Origin: Streptomyces sp. B21-083
Lineage (GTDB): Bacteria > Actinomycetota > Actinomycetes > Streptomycetales > Streptomycetaceae
Assembly: GCF_036898825.1 (NCBI RefSeq)
Contig: NZ_JARUND010000001.1
Location: 1,054,001 to 1,118,000, forward strand
DNA length: 64,000 bases
Direction: 5' to 3'
The translations under genes were made by a program, and so were the position numbers. The notes below the pieces were generated by a model, which had not been told where the DNA came from, did not search any database, and was given only the letters and a program-made list of their open reading frames with translations. Positions 1 to 8,222 of the stretch are shown piece after piece; the stretch's first letter is position 1; every line of letters begins with the position of its first letter.

Positions 1-1203
1 GCGATCCGGACGGGAACGGCGGTCCTGGGAACCGCGTTAATGACAGCGGGGATGCTCGTGGGAGCCGCCACGGGAGCGACCGCCGCGACGACACTCGTCG
101 TGGCGACAGGCGGCGACGACTCGGCGCCGGGCACTCTCGCGCGCCCTTTCAAGACCATCCAGCGGGCCGTCGACCTGGCGAAGCCGGGCGACACGATCAC
201 CGTGCGCGGGGGCACCTACGCCCTGACCGACAACATCACCATCGCCACCTCCGGCACCGCTTCCCAGCCCATCACCCTGGGCGCCTACTCGGGCGAGCGG
301 GTCGTCGTCGACGGGGAGCGGCTGCCCGCCAGTCACACGCCCGTCGGCGGCAGCATCCCGCGCGCCGAGCGCGGTGCGATCCACCAGGAGGCCTCCTACT
401 GGCGGATCTCGGGGCTGGAGATCGTGAACGGGCCGTACGGCGTCTACTGTGACGGCTGCAACGGCAACGTCTTCGCCCGCCTGATCACCCACGACAACTA
501 CGAGTCCGGCTTCCAGCTCCAGGGCGCCTCCGGCAACAACCAGATCCTGGACCTGGACAGTTACGGCAACCGCGACCCTCGCAAGAACGGTGAGAGCGCG
601 GACGGGCTGGCCATCAAGGAGGGCACCGGGACCGGCAACCTGGTGCGGGGCGCGCGGCTGTGGAACAACGTCGACGACGGCTTCGACGCCTGGAAGTTCA
701 CCTCGCCGATCACGATCGCGAACACGATCTCGTACGGCAACGGCTTCAACCGCTGGAACTTCCCCGACTTCGCGGGCGACGGCAACGGCTTCAAACTGGG
801 CGGCGGCTCCCCGGCACCCGCCGTGGCGCACGTCCTGCGCAACACGGCCTCGTTCAAAAACGCGGCGCACGGCTTCACGGACAACGGCAATCCGGGTGCC
901 ATCGGCGTCAACCACAGTACGGCGTACGGGAATGCGGGCACCGGCTTCGACTTCGACGTCTCCGGGGGACGCGCCACCCTCACCGCGGATCTGTCGGTCG
1001 CCGACGGACGGGCCGTCGCCCTGGGTTCCAACACCGTATCCACCGGCAACTCCTGGGACCTGGGCGGCACTTGGAACGCCGCCTCGGTGCTGAGCACCGA
1101 CCCGGCGGCCATCACGGGCGGGCGGCGAGCGGACGGTTCGCCGCCCGCCGCCCCCGACTTCCTGGTTCCGCGCGCTGGAACGAACATCGGCGCCCGCTTC
1201 TAG
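1..1203 (+). CDS. Secreted pectate lyase, polysaccharide lyase family 9 (5' end missing)
   Basis: Likely extracellular lyase that cleaves polygalacturonate by Ca-dependent beta-elimination. The frame is open from base 1. The first in-window ATG (40) would leave a signal peptide without positive charge and has no ribosome site, so the true start lies upstream; 400 residues remain. A hydrophobic signal segment ends near residue 30, followed by a right-handed beta-helix. The PL9 hallmarks are visible: ADGLAIKEG, the Asp-rich DDGFDAWK and GNGFKLGG, whose Lys (codon 793-795) matches the catalytic Lys of PL9 enzymes; the Asp residues match the calcium site. A TTA codon at 37-39, rare in Streptomyces, lies in the signal peptide and could make translation depend on the bldA tRNA. 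The next genes are arabinan-cleaving hydrolases. The family call is by motif recall, not search. Confidence 0.78.
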   Translation, partial: AIRTGTAVLGTALMTAGMLVGAATGATAATTLVVATGGDDSAPGTLARPFKTIQRAVDLAKPGDTITVRGGTYALTDNITIATSGTASQPITLGAYSGERVVVDGERLPASHTPVGGSIPRAERGAIHQEASYWRISGLEIVNGPYGVYCDGCNGNVFARLITHDNYESGFQLQGASGNNQILDLDSYGNRDPRKNGESADGLAIKEGTGTGNLVRGARLWNNVDDGFDAWKFTSPITIANTISYGNGFNRWNFPDFAGDGNGFKLGGGSPAPAVAHVLRNTASFKNAAHGFTDNGNPGAIGVNHSTAYGNAGTGFDFDVSGGRATLTADLSVADGRAVALGSNTVSTGNSWDLGGTWNAASVLSTDPAAITGGRRADGSPPAAPDFLVPRAGTNIGARF

Positions 1204-1256
1204 TCGATCTTCGGAGGGGCGTGAGGGGTCAACCGGAATTTGATCTGTCGGAAACA

Positions 1257-1285
1257 TTGACTCACTCCCGCCCCTTATCTATCTT
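1257..1285 (+). promoter_or_regulatory. Candidate sigma-70 (HrdB-type) promoter for the GH43 gene
   Basis: TTGACT (1257-1262), a 17-base spacer and TATCTT (1280-1285) form a near-consensus housekeeping promoter. The implied start is near 1292, giving a leader of about 70 bases before the GTG at 1361. The stretch is locally AT-richer than its surroundings. A GGAAAC element (1250-1255) abuts the -35 box and could be part of an operator; no regulator is identified. Confidence 0.55.
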
Positions 1286-1360
1286 TCGGTCGAACCTCCG
1301 CACGTCGTTCCATATATCGAACAAAGTCGGCCCGGGAATAGGCCGTCGAAGGAGACTCCC

Positions 1361-2833
1361 GTGGACCGCAGCCGCAACGACGCGACCAGCCGACGCACGC
1401 TCCTCAAGGCCTGCACGGCACTGGTCGTCGCCGTGACCGTGCCGGCCGTCGTCGGCACCCCCGCCTTCGCCGCCGTCCCGGCCTCCCCGGCCGTCACCTT
1501 CACCAACCCGATCGCCGCGCAGCGCGCCGACCCGCACATCTACAAGCACACCGACGGCTACTACTACTTCACCGCCACGGTCCCCGCGTACGACCGGATC
1601 GTGCTGCGCCGCGCCACCACGCTGCAGGGTCTGGCGACCGCCGCCGAGACGACCATCTGGACCAAGCACGCCAGCGGTGACATGGGCGCCCACATCTGGG
1701 CTCCGGAGATCCACTTCATCGACGGCAAGTGGTACATCTACTTCGCGGCCGGCGCCTCGAACGACATCTGGAAGATCCGCCCGTGGGTCCTGGAGTCCTC
1801 GTCCGCCAACCCGATCACCGGGACATGGACGGAGAAGGGCCGTATCGCGCTGCCGCTGGACACCTTCTCGCTCGACGCGACGACCTTCGTGGTGAACGGC
1901 ACCCGCTACCTGAGCTGGGCACAGAACGACCCGGCCGTCGGCGACGGCACCAACATCTACCTCGCGAAGATGTCCAACCCCTGGACCATCAGCGGCACTC
2001 CGGCGATGATCTCCCGGCCCACGCTGTCCTGGGAGATCATCGGGCACACGGTGAACGAGGGGCCGTCCGTGATCCAGCGGAACGGCAAGGTGTTCCTGGC
2101 CTACTCGGCGAGCGCCACCGACGCCAACTACTGCCTGGGTCTGCTGACCGCGTCCGCCTCCGCCGATCTGCTCAACCCGGCCTCCTGGACGAAGAGTTCG
2201 CAGCCGGTGTTCACGAGCAACGCCTCGACCGGGCAGTACGGGCCGGGACACAACACCTTCACGGTCTCCGAGGACGGCACGTCCGACGTCCTCGTCTATC
2301 ACGACCGCGACTACAAGGACATCAACGGCGATCCGCTCAACGACCCCAACCGGCGCACCCGTTACCAGAAGCTGTACTGGAACGCGGACGGCACCCCGAA
2401 CTTCGGCATCCCGGTCTCCGACGGTGTCACCCCGGTCCGCTTCTCGTCGTTCAACTACCCGGACCGGTACATCCGGCACTGGGAGTACCGGGCGAAGATC
2501 GAGGCGAACGTCACCAACCTCGCCGACTCGCAGTTCCGGTTCGTCACCGGGCTGACCGGATCCGGGACCGTCTCGCTGGAGTCGGCGAACTTCCCCGGCT
2601 ACTACCTCCGGCACAAGAACTACGAGTTGTGGGTCGAGAAGAACGACGGCACCGCGACCTTCCTGGCCGACGCCTCCTTCACCCGACGGGCGGGCCTCGC
2701 CGACTCGGCCGGGGTGTCCTTCGAGTCGTACAACTTCCCGGGCCGTTACATCCGGCACTACAACGGCCTCCTCCAGCTCCAGCCGCTCAGCACCTCCCTG
2801 GACCAGCAGGACGCGACGTACTACGCCGAGTAG
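1361..2833 (+). CDS. Secreted GH43 glycosidase with C-terminal CBM42 (AbfB) domain, probable arabinofuranosidase
   Basis: 490-residue exported glycoside hydrolase. The GTG start is set by AAGGAG 6 bases upstream. A Tat signal (SRRTLLKA, cleavage near AFA-A) is followed by a GH43 five-bladed propeller at about residues 45-345. Candidate catalytic residues are Asp57 (RADPHI, base), Asp172 (SLDATTF, pKa modulator) and Glu233 (NEGPSV, acid). Residues about 355-490 form an AbfB/CBM42 beta-trefoil with the repeats SFNYPDRYIRH, SANFPGYYLRH and SYNFPGRYIRH, the arabinose side-chain binding repeats of this family. It probably trims arabinofuranose from arabinan or arabinoxylan. It lies between a PL9 lyase and a GH127 enzyme on the same strand, which points to rhamnogalacturonan-I side chains. 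Exact linkage specificity cannot be read from sequence. Confidence 0.88.
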   Translation: MDRSRNDATSRRTLLKACTALVVAVTVPAVVGTPAFAAVPASPAVTFTNPIAAQRADPHIYKHTDGYYYFTATVPAYDRIVLRRATTLQGLATAAETTIWTKHASGDMGAHIWAPEIHFIDGKWYIYFAAGASNDIWKIRPWVLESSSANPITGTWTEKGRIALPLDTFSLDATTFVVNGTRYLSWAQNDPAVGDGTNIYLAKMSNPWTISGTPAMISRPTLSWEIIGHTVNEGPSVIQRNGKVFLAYSASATDANYCLGLLTASASADLLNPASWTKSSQPVFTSNASTGQYGPGHNTFTVSEDGTSDVLVYHDRDYKDINGDPLNDPNRRTRYQKLYWNADGTPNFGIPVSDGVTPVRFSSFNYPDRYIRHWEYRAKIEANVTNLADSQFRFVTGLTGSGTVSLESANFPGYYLRHKNYELWVEKNDGTATFLADASFTRRAGLADSAGVSFESYNFPGRYIRHYNGLLQLQPLSTSLDQQDATYYAE

Positions 2834-2910
2834 ACCGCCGGAGCAAATCCCTTACAGCACAAGGGACTTCAGAACTCAGCTACGTCAGTCACCTCAGAGA
2901 CGAGGCACAT

Positions 2911-5715
2911 GTGACACCCCACCTGTCGAGACGGTTTCTGCTCCAGAGCGCGATACTGGCCACCGCCGCCCCCGCGTTCGCCTACGCGGGATCCGGCAGG
3001 GCGGCGGCCGCCGCCCTGCCCGCGCCGTCCGCCTGGACGCTCCGCCCCTTCGAGCTGAAGGACGTCGCGCTCGGCCAGGGCGTCTTCGCGAGCAAGCGCC
3101 AGCTGATGCTGGACCACGGGCGCGGCTACGACGTGAACCGGCTGCTCCAGGTGTTCCGCGCCAACGCAGGCCTCTCCACCGGCGGCGCGGTCGCCCCGGG
3201 CGGCTGGGAGGGCCTGGACGGCGAGGCCAACGGCAACCTGCGCGGCCACTACACCGGGCACTTCCTGAGCATGCTGTCGCAGGCGTACGCGAGCACCAGG
3301 GACCAGGCCTACGCCGACAAGATCGCGACCATGGTCGGCGCGCTGACCGACGTACGCGCGGCCCTGCGCACGGACCCGCGCATGCTCGTCGTCACCGGGA
3401 AGTGGGGTGGCGCGCACGAGAACGTGCGGGGTTCCTACCAGTACGTGGACCTGCCGGCGGCCGTCCTGGGCGGTGCCTCGGCGATCACCCTGTCGACCTG
3501 GGTCAAGCCCACCCACGACGCCAACTGGCAGCGGGTCTTCGACTTCGGCAACGACACCACCCGGTACATGTACCTGGCCTCCCGCAACGGCAGTGGGGTG
3601 CCACGGTTCGCGATCACCACGAACGGGCCGGGCGGGGAACAGGCCCTCAACGGCACCTCCGCGCTGCCGCTGAACCAGTGGAGCCACCTCGCGGTGACCA
3701 TCTCCGGCACCACGGGCACGCTCTACGTCAACGGCACCGCCGTCGCCACGAACACCGCGATGACCGTCAACCCGTCCGTCCTGGGCACCCTGACGAACAA
3801 CTGGCTCGGCCGCTCGAACTTCTCCGGCGACCCGGTCTACGCGGGCGCGTTCGACGAGTTCAACGTCTACTCGCGCGCCCTGACGCAGGCCGAGATCACC
3901 TCGATGCAGAGCAACGAGGCCAAGAACTCCTCCGCCGGGCTCGGCAACCTCGCCTCGTACTACTTCTCCGCCACCACCGGCGGCACGTTCGGCGACGCCT
4001 CCGGGCGCGGACTGACCGCCACCCTGCGCCGCACCTGGGGCGGCCCGAGCCACCCGGGCTTCCTGGCCGCGTACCCGGAGACGCAGTTCATCGCCCTGGA
4101 GTCGGCGACAAGCGCCGACTACACCAAGATCTGGGCGCCCTACTACACGGCGCACAAGATCCTCAAGGGTCTGCTGGACGCCTACCTCGCGACGGACGAC
4201 TCCCGGGCGCTGGACCTCGCGTCCGGTATGTGCGACTGGATGTACTCGCGGCTGTCCAAGCTGCCCGACGCCACCCTCCAGCGGATGTGGGGGATCTTCT
4301 CCAGCGGTGAGTTCGGCGGCATCGTCGAGACCATCGTCGACCTGTACACGATCACCGGCAAGGCCGACCACCTCGCCCTGGCCAAGCTGTTCGACCTCGA
4401 CACGCTCATCGACGCGTGCGCGGCGAACAACGACACCCTCAACGGCCTGCACGCCAACCAGCACATTCCGATCTTCACCGGATACGTACGGCTGTACGAC
4501 GCGACGGGCGAGGCGCGCTATCTGACCGCCGCGAAGAACTTCTGGGGCATGGTGATCCCGCAGCGCATGTACGGGATCGGCGGCACCAGCACGGGCGAGT
4601 TCTGGAAGGCGCGCGGGGTGATCGCGGGGACGGTCAGCGACACCAACGCCGAGACCTGCTGCGCGTACAACCTGCTCAAGCTGAGCCGGACGCTGTTCTT
4701 CCACGAGCAGGACCCGAAGTACATGGACTACTACGAGCGGGCGCTCTACAACCAGGTGCTCGGCTCCAAGCAGGACAAGGCCGACGCCGAGAAGCCGCTC
4801 GTCACGTACTTCATCGGGCTCACGCCCGGGCATGTGCGCGACTACACGCCCAAGCAGGGCACGACCTGCTGCGAGGGCACGGGAATGGAGAGCGCCACCA
4901 AGTACCAGGACTCGGTGTACTTCAAGTCGGCCGACGGCGGCTCCCTGTACGTCAACCTGTACAGCCCCTCGACCCTGACCTGGGCCGAGAAGGGCGTCAC
5001 CGTCACCCAGACCACCGAGTATCCGAAGGAGCAGGGCACCACGCTCACCATCGGGGGCGGCAGCGCGGCCTTCGCGCTGCGGCTGCGGGTGCCCCTCTGG
5101 GCGACGGCCGGGTTCCAGGTGACGGTCAACGGGCAGGCGGTGAGCGGGACTCCGGTCGCCGGGAGCTACTTCGCGGTGTCGCGGACCTGGCAGAGCGGGG
5201 ATGTCGTACGGATCAGTGTGCCGTTCCGGCTGCGGGTCGAGAAGGCGCTCGACGACCCGTCGCTCCAGACCCTGTTCTACGGCCCGGTGAACCTGGTGGC
5301 CCGGAGTGCGAGCACCAGCTATCTGTCCGTCGGGCTGTACCGCAACGCGGCGCTCTCGGGCGATCTGCTGCCCTCCCTCACCCCGGTGAGCGGCAAGCCG
5401 CTCCACTACACGCTGAACGGCACCGAGTTCGCCCCCTTCTCCGAGGGGACGGAGGACCCGACGCACGCCTATGTCCGGCGCGCCGAACCGAAGGTCGTGT
5501 TCGGGACCGTCGACTCGGGGATCGCCGATCCGGCGAAGGCCGACGGCACCACGCTCCTCGACGAGATCTGGGCGGGGGCACCCTTCGCGAACAAGGCCGC
5601 GCTGGTGACGCGGGTCCGGTCGACGACGACGGCCTGGGTGTCGGCGGGGCTGCTCACCCAGGCGGCGGCCGACACGGTGGTCAGCACGGCGCAGGGCGCG
5701 ACGTACGTGTCCTGA
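2911..5715 (+). CDS. Secreted GH127 beta-L-arabinofuranosidase with inserted LamG domain
   Basis: 934-residue exported enzyme of the DUF1680/GH127 family, which releases beta-L-arabinofuranose using a zinc-bound cysteine nucleophile. The GTG start lies 5 bases after GAGG and is followed by a Tat motif (SRRFLLQ). The barrel starts at about residue 45 (FELKDVALGQG). Residues about 165-378 are a LamG/concanavalin-like module (ITLSTWVKP, WSHLAVTISG, LYVNG, DEFNVYSRAL), after which the barrel resumes at HPGFLAAYPE. The zinc site is intact by motif: Glu581 and Cys583 (NAETCCAYN) and Cys653-Cys654 (TTCCEGTG), with Glu563 (TGEFWKAR) as candidate acid/base. Typical single-domain members are about 600-700 residues, and the extra length equals the LamG insert. 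It follows GH43 after 77 bases and is probably co-transcribed with it. Confidence 0.9.
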   Translation: MTPHLSRRFLLQSAILATAAPAFAYAGSGRAAAAALPAPSAWTLRPFELKDVALGQGVFASKRQLMLDHGRGYDVNRLLQVFRANAGLSTGGAVAPGGWEGLDGEANGNLRGHYTGHFLSMLSQAYASTRDQAYADKIATMVGALTDVRAALRTDPRMLVVTGKWGGAHENVRGSYQYVDLPAAVLGGASAITLSTWVKPTHDANWQRVFDFGNDTTRYMYLASRNGSGVPRFAITTNGPGGEQALNGTSALPLNQWSHLAVTISGTTGTLYVNGTAVATNTAMTVNPSVLGTLTNNWLGRSNFSGDPVYAGAFDEFNVYSRALTQAEITSMQSNEAKNSSAGLGNLASYYFSATTGGTFGDASGRGLTATLRRTWGGPSHPGFLAAYPETQFIALESATSADYTKIWAPYYTAHKILKGLLDAYLATDDSRALDLASGMCDWMYSRLSKLPDATLQRMWGIFSSGEFGGIVETIVDLYTITGKADHLALAKLFDLDTLIDACAANNDTLNGLHANQHIPIFTGYVRLYDATGEARYLTAAKNFWGMVIPQRMYGIGGTSTGEFWKARGVIAGTVSDTNAETCCAYNLLKLSRTLFFHEQDPKYMDYYERALYNQVLGSKQDKADAEKPLVTYFIGLTPGHVRDYTPKQGTTCCEGTGMESATKYQDSVYFKSADGGSLYVNLYSPSTLTWAEKGVTVTQTTEYPKEQGTTLTIGGGSAAFALRLRVPLWATAGFQVTVNGQAVSGTPVAGSYFAVSRTWQSGDVVRISVPFRLRVEKALDDPSLQTLFYGPVNLVARSASTSYLSVGLYRNAALSGDLLPSLTPVSGKPLHYTLNGTEFAPFSEGTEDPTHAYVRRAEPKVVFGTVDSGIADPAKADGTTLLDEIWAGAPFANKAALVTRVRSTTTAWVSAGLLTQAAADTVVSTAQGATYVS

Positions 5716-5739
5716 TCCCCGGACATCTTCCGATCGCGA

Positions 5740-5772
5740 CGGGCGGTACCCCTACCCGAGGGCTACCGCCCG
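5740..5772. terminator. Hairpin between convergent GH127 and antiporter genes
   Basis: CGGGCGGTA (5740-5748) pairs with TACCGCCCG (5764-5772), with further C/G pairing possible inside the loop. It sits 25 bases after the GH127 stop and about 50 bases before the antiporter stop, so it probably ends transcription in both directions. Confidence 0.6.
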
Positions 5773-5824
5773 GGGCGGCAGAACCAGGCCGCCGCCGGGG
5801 TTGGCGGCTTCGCCGGGGTGCTGG

Positions 5825-7057
5825 TCAGTCGCCGACCGTCGTGGGCTGCACCGTCTCGTCAGTCGGCGCCGTGGCCGGGGTTTCGGGTCGGGCCCGCCCG
5901 GCTCGCCACGCGCCGGCCCGAGCCGCCAGGGGCTCGGTCCAGCGGGCGGTGAGCGGGCCCAGGACGACCAGGATCAGGACGTACGCCGTCGCCAGCGGGC
6001 CGAGGTCGGACTCGACGCCGGCGGTGACCGCGAGGCCCGCGATGACGATGGAGAACTCGCCGCGGGCCACCAGCGCACCGCCCGCCCGCCAGCGGCCCTT
6101 GAGCGAGATTCCGGCGCGGCGGGCCGCCCAGTAGCCGGTGGCGATCTTCGTGGCCGCCGTGACGACGGCCAGCGCGAGGGCCGGGAGCAGCACGGGCGGG
6201 ATGCTCGCCGGGTCGGTGTGCAGCCCGAAGAAGACGAAGAAGATCGCCGCGAAGAGGTCCCTGAGCGGGCTGAGCAGGGTGTGCGCGCCCTCCGCGACCT
6301 CCCCCGACAGGGCGATCCCGACGAGGAACGCCCCTACGGCGGCGGACACCTGGAGCTCCTGGGCGATGCCCGCGACCAGGATGGTCAGACCGAGAACGAC
6401 CAGCAGGAGTTTCTCGGGGTCGTCGCTGGAGACGAAGCGGGAGATGACCCGGCCGAAGCGGACGGCGACGAACAGCACCAGGCCGGCGGCCCCGAGCGCG
6501 ATGGCCAGGGTCACACTGCCGGCGGCGAGCGAGACACCGGCCACCAGCGCGGTGACGATGGGCAGATAGACAGCCATCGCCAGGTCCTCCAGGACCAGGA
6601 TGCTGAGGATCACCGGCGTTTCCCGGTTGCCGACCCGTCCCAGGTCGCCCAGCACCTTGGCGATGACGCCGGAGGAGGAGATCCAGGTGACTCCGGCGAG
6701 CACCACGGCGGCGACCGGACCCCAGCCGAGCAGCAGCGCGGCGGCGGCGCCGGGCAGCGCGTTCAGGGTGAAGTCCACCAGGCCGGACGGGTAGTGGGAC
6801 TTGAGGTTGGAGACGAGATCACTGGCCGTGTACTCGAGCCCGAGCATCAGCAGCAGCAGGATGACGCCGATCTCGGCGCCGGTGGCGATGAACTCCTCGC
6901 TCGCGCCGAGCGGCAGCAGGCCGCCTTTGCCGAAGGCGAGACCGGCGAGCAGATAGAGGGGTATCGGGGAGAAGCTGAGCCGGGCGGCCATCCGGCCGAG
7001 CAGCCCGAGGGCGAGGATGACGGCGCCGAACTCGATCAGCAGGACCTGGGAGTGCAT
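5825..7057 (-). CDS. Cation/proton antiporter (CPA2, KefB/KhtU-like)
   Basis: 410-residue integral membrane protein with about 11-12 hydrophobic helices and the Na+/H+ exchanger fold of the CPA2 family (start MHSQVLLIEFGAVILALG, middle VTWISSSGVIAKVL). It lacks the C-terminal RCK/TrkA-N domain of Kef proteins; regulation is probably supplied by the small protein encoded immediately upstream (KhtT-like), as in Bacillus KhtTU, a K+/H+ antiporter. ATG at 7057 follows GGGAGTGACACCACC, a ribosome site located in the last codons of the upstream gene, so the two are coupled. The tail after about residue 385 is a Pro/Ala/Thr-rich cytoplasmic extension. Ion specificity (K+ or Na+) is not settled by sequence. 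Confidence 0.86.
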   Translation of the reverse strand: MHSQVLLIEFGAVILALGLLGRMAARLSFSPIPLYLLAGLAFGKGGLLPLGASEEFIATGAEIGVILLLLMLGLEYTASDLVSNLKSHYPSGLVDFTLNALPGAAAALLLGWGPVAAVVLAGVTWISSSGVIAKVLGDLGRVGNRETPVILSILVLEDLAMAVYLPIVTALVAGVSLAAGSVTLAIALGAAGLVLFVAVRFGRVISRFVSSDDPEKLLLVVLGLTILVAGIAQELQVSAAVGAFLVGIALSGEVAEGAHTLLSPLRDLFAAIFFVFFGLHTDPASIPPVLLPALALAVVTAATKIATGYWAARRAGISLKGRWRAGGALVARGEFSIVIAGLAVTAGVESDLGPLATAYVLILVVLGPLTARWTEPLAARAGAWRAGRARPETPATAPTDETVQPTTVGD

Positions 7058-7064
7058 GGTGGTG

Positions 7065-7550
7065 TCACTCCCGTCCGAGTATCGCGGCGGCGGCGTCGAC
7101 GCCCTCGCGGGTACCGATCACGATGATGACGTCCCCGCCGGCCAGCCGGAAGTCGGGCGTCGGGGAGGGGATCGCCTCGGCGCGCCGCAGCACGGCGACG
7201 ACGGACGCGCCGGTCTCCGTCCGCATCCGCGTCTCCCCGAGCACCCGCCCGTTCCAGCGCGAGCCGCCGGCCACCTCCACCCGTTCCGCCACCAGTCCCA
7301 GCGGTGTCGTGGACAGCAGGCTGGAGCTGTGGTGCGAGGGACTCAGCGCGTCGATCAACGAGGCGGCCTCGGGCGCGGTCAGCCGCAGCGACTGGGCGCA
7401 CGAGTCCGGATCGTCGTCCCGGTACAGGCTCACGGTACGGCCGCCGTCGCGGTGGGCCACCACCGACAGATGGCGTTGCTCACGTGTGACGAGGTCGTAC
7501 TGAACCCCGATGCCCGGCAGCGGAGTCGCCCGAAGGCGTGGCGCAGACAC
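7065..7550 (-). CDS. Antiporter regulatory subunit with TrkA-C/RCK_C domain (KhtT-like)
   Basis: 161-residue soluble protein. The N-terminal half has the KhtT-type fold (TPLPGIGVQYDL, EQRHLSVVAHRDG, LSLTAPEAASLIDAL-like segment); residues about 85-160 form a TrkA-C domain (RVLGETRMRTETGASVVAV, FRLAGGDVIIVIG). TrkA-C domains bind nucleotides such as c-di-AMP and gate potassium transporters. The GTG start is set by AAGGGGATTCAAC just upstream. It is the first gene of a two-gene operon, 7 bases ahead of the antiporter, and presumably forms a peripheral gating subunit on the cytoplasmic face. Which ligand it senses is unknown. Confidence 0.84.
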   Translation of the reverse strand: MSAPRLRATPLPGIGVQYDLVTREQRHLSVVAHRDGGRTVSLYRDDDPDSCAQSLRLTAPEAASLIDALSPSHHSSSLLSTTPLGLVAERVEVAGGSRWNGRVLGETRMRTETGASVVAVLRRAEAIPSPTPDFRLAGGDVIIVIGTREGVDAAAAILGRE

Positions 7551-7594
7551 GTTGAATCCCCTTGCTGATCGGTGATGTTGACCTGTGTGGAGGC

Positions 7595-8125
7595 TCAGGC
7601 TCCGGTGGCCCCGTCGACGAGTTCACGCAGCAGGTCGGCGTGGCCGTTGTGGCGGGCGTACTCCTCGATCATGTGGACCATGATCCAGCGCAGCGAGAGC
7701 CGCTGGGTACCGGTCAGGGCCGCCTCCGCATCCGACAGCCGCCCGGTCTCGTCCAGTGAGGGCGCGGCGGCGACCAGCTCCCGGCCGCGCGCGACCTCCG
7801 CCCGCCAGACGGTCAGCGCCTCGTCGAGCCCGCGCCCGGGGACGAGGGTGAAACCGTCACCCTTGCCCTCCTCGTAGACGACGGGTACGTCCTGGCCCGC
7901 GAACACCCGCTGGAACCAGTTCCGTTCGACGTCGGCCAGGTGCTGGACGAGCCCGAGCAGCGTCATCTCCGAGGGCGCCGCCGAGGCCAGGCGCGCCTGC
8001 CGGTCGTCGAGGCCCTGGCACTTGAGGGTGAGCGTGGCACGGTGGAAGTCGAGCCAGGCGCTCAGCATGGCGCGTTCGTCGGCGTTCGCGGGAGGTATGG
8101 GACGTCCGTCCGGTGTGGTCGACAT
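7595..8125 (-). CDS. DinB/DUF664 family protein (mycothiol-dependent-type)
   Basis: 176-residue protein of the DinB-like four-helix superfamily, actinobacterial DUF664 branch. The start MSTTPDGRP is chosen because GGAAGGGTGCAGAAC precedes it. Conserved His residues of the metal site are visible in [13 protein letters not shown] and in the C-terminal [19 protein letters not shown], in the usual three-histidine arrangement. Some members use mycothiol to modify or detoxify substrates; others have no known activity, so no reaction is assigned. It faces the broken luciferase-like gene across a 97-base divergent region. Confidence 0.8.
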   Translation of the reverse strand: MSTTPDGRPIPPANADERAMLSAWLDFHRATLTLKCQGLDDRQARLASAAPSEMTLLGLVQHLADVERNWFQRVFAGQDVPVVYEEGKGDGFTLVPGRGLDEALTVWRAEVARGRELVAAAPSLDETGRLSDAEAALTGTQRLSLRWIMVHMIEEYARHNGHADLLRELVDGATGA

Positions 8126-8222
8126 GTTCTGCACCCTTCCACAGGTGCCCGGTGAGCCGCGAGGAATACGAGCGTCCGGGAGATCGCTGACACGGACACA
8201 GTCGAGGACGACCGGAGCAGCC

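Noticed and set aside
37..1257. Long open frames on the opposite strand of strong genes (here and throughout, e.g. 2869-5466 reverse, 14671-18549 forward)
   Set aside because: They mirror third-position GC of the real genes, have Arg/Ala/Gly/Pro-rich low-information products and lack family motifs.
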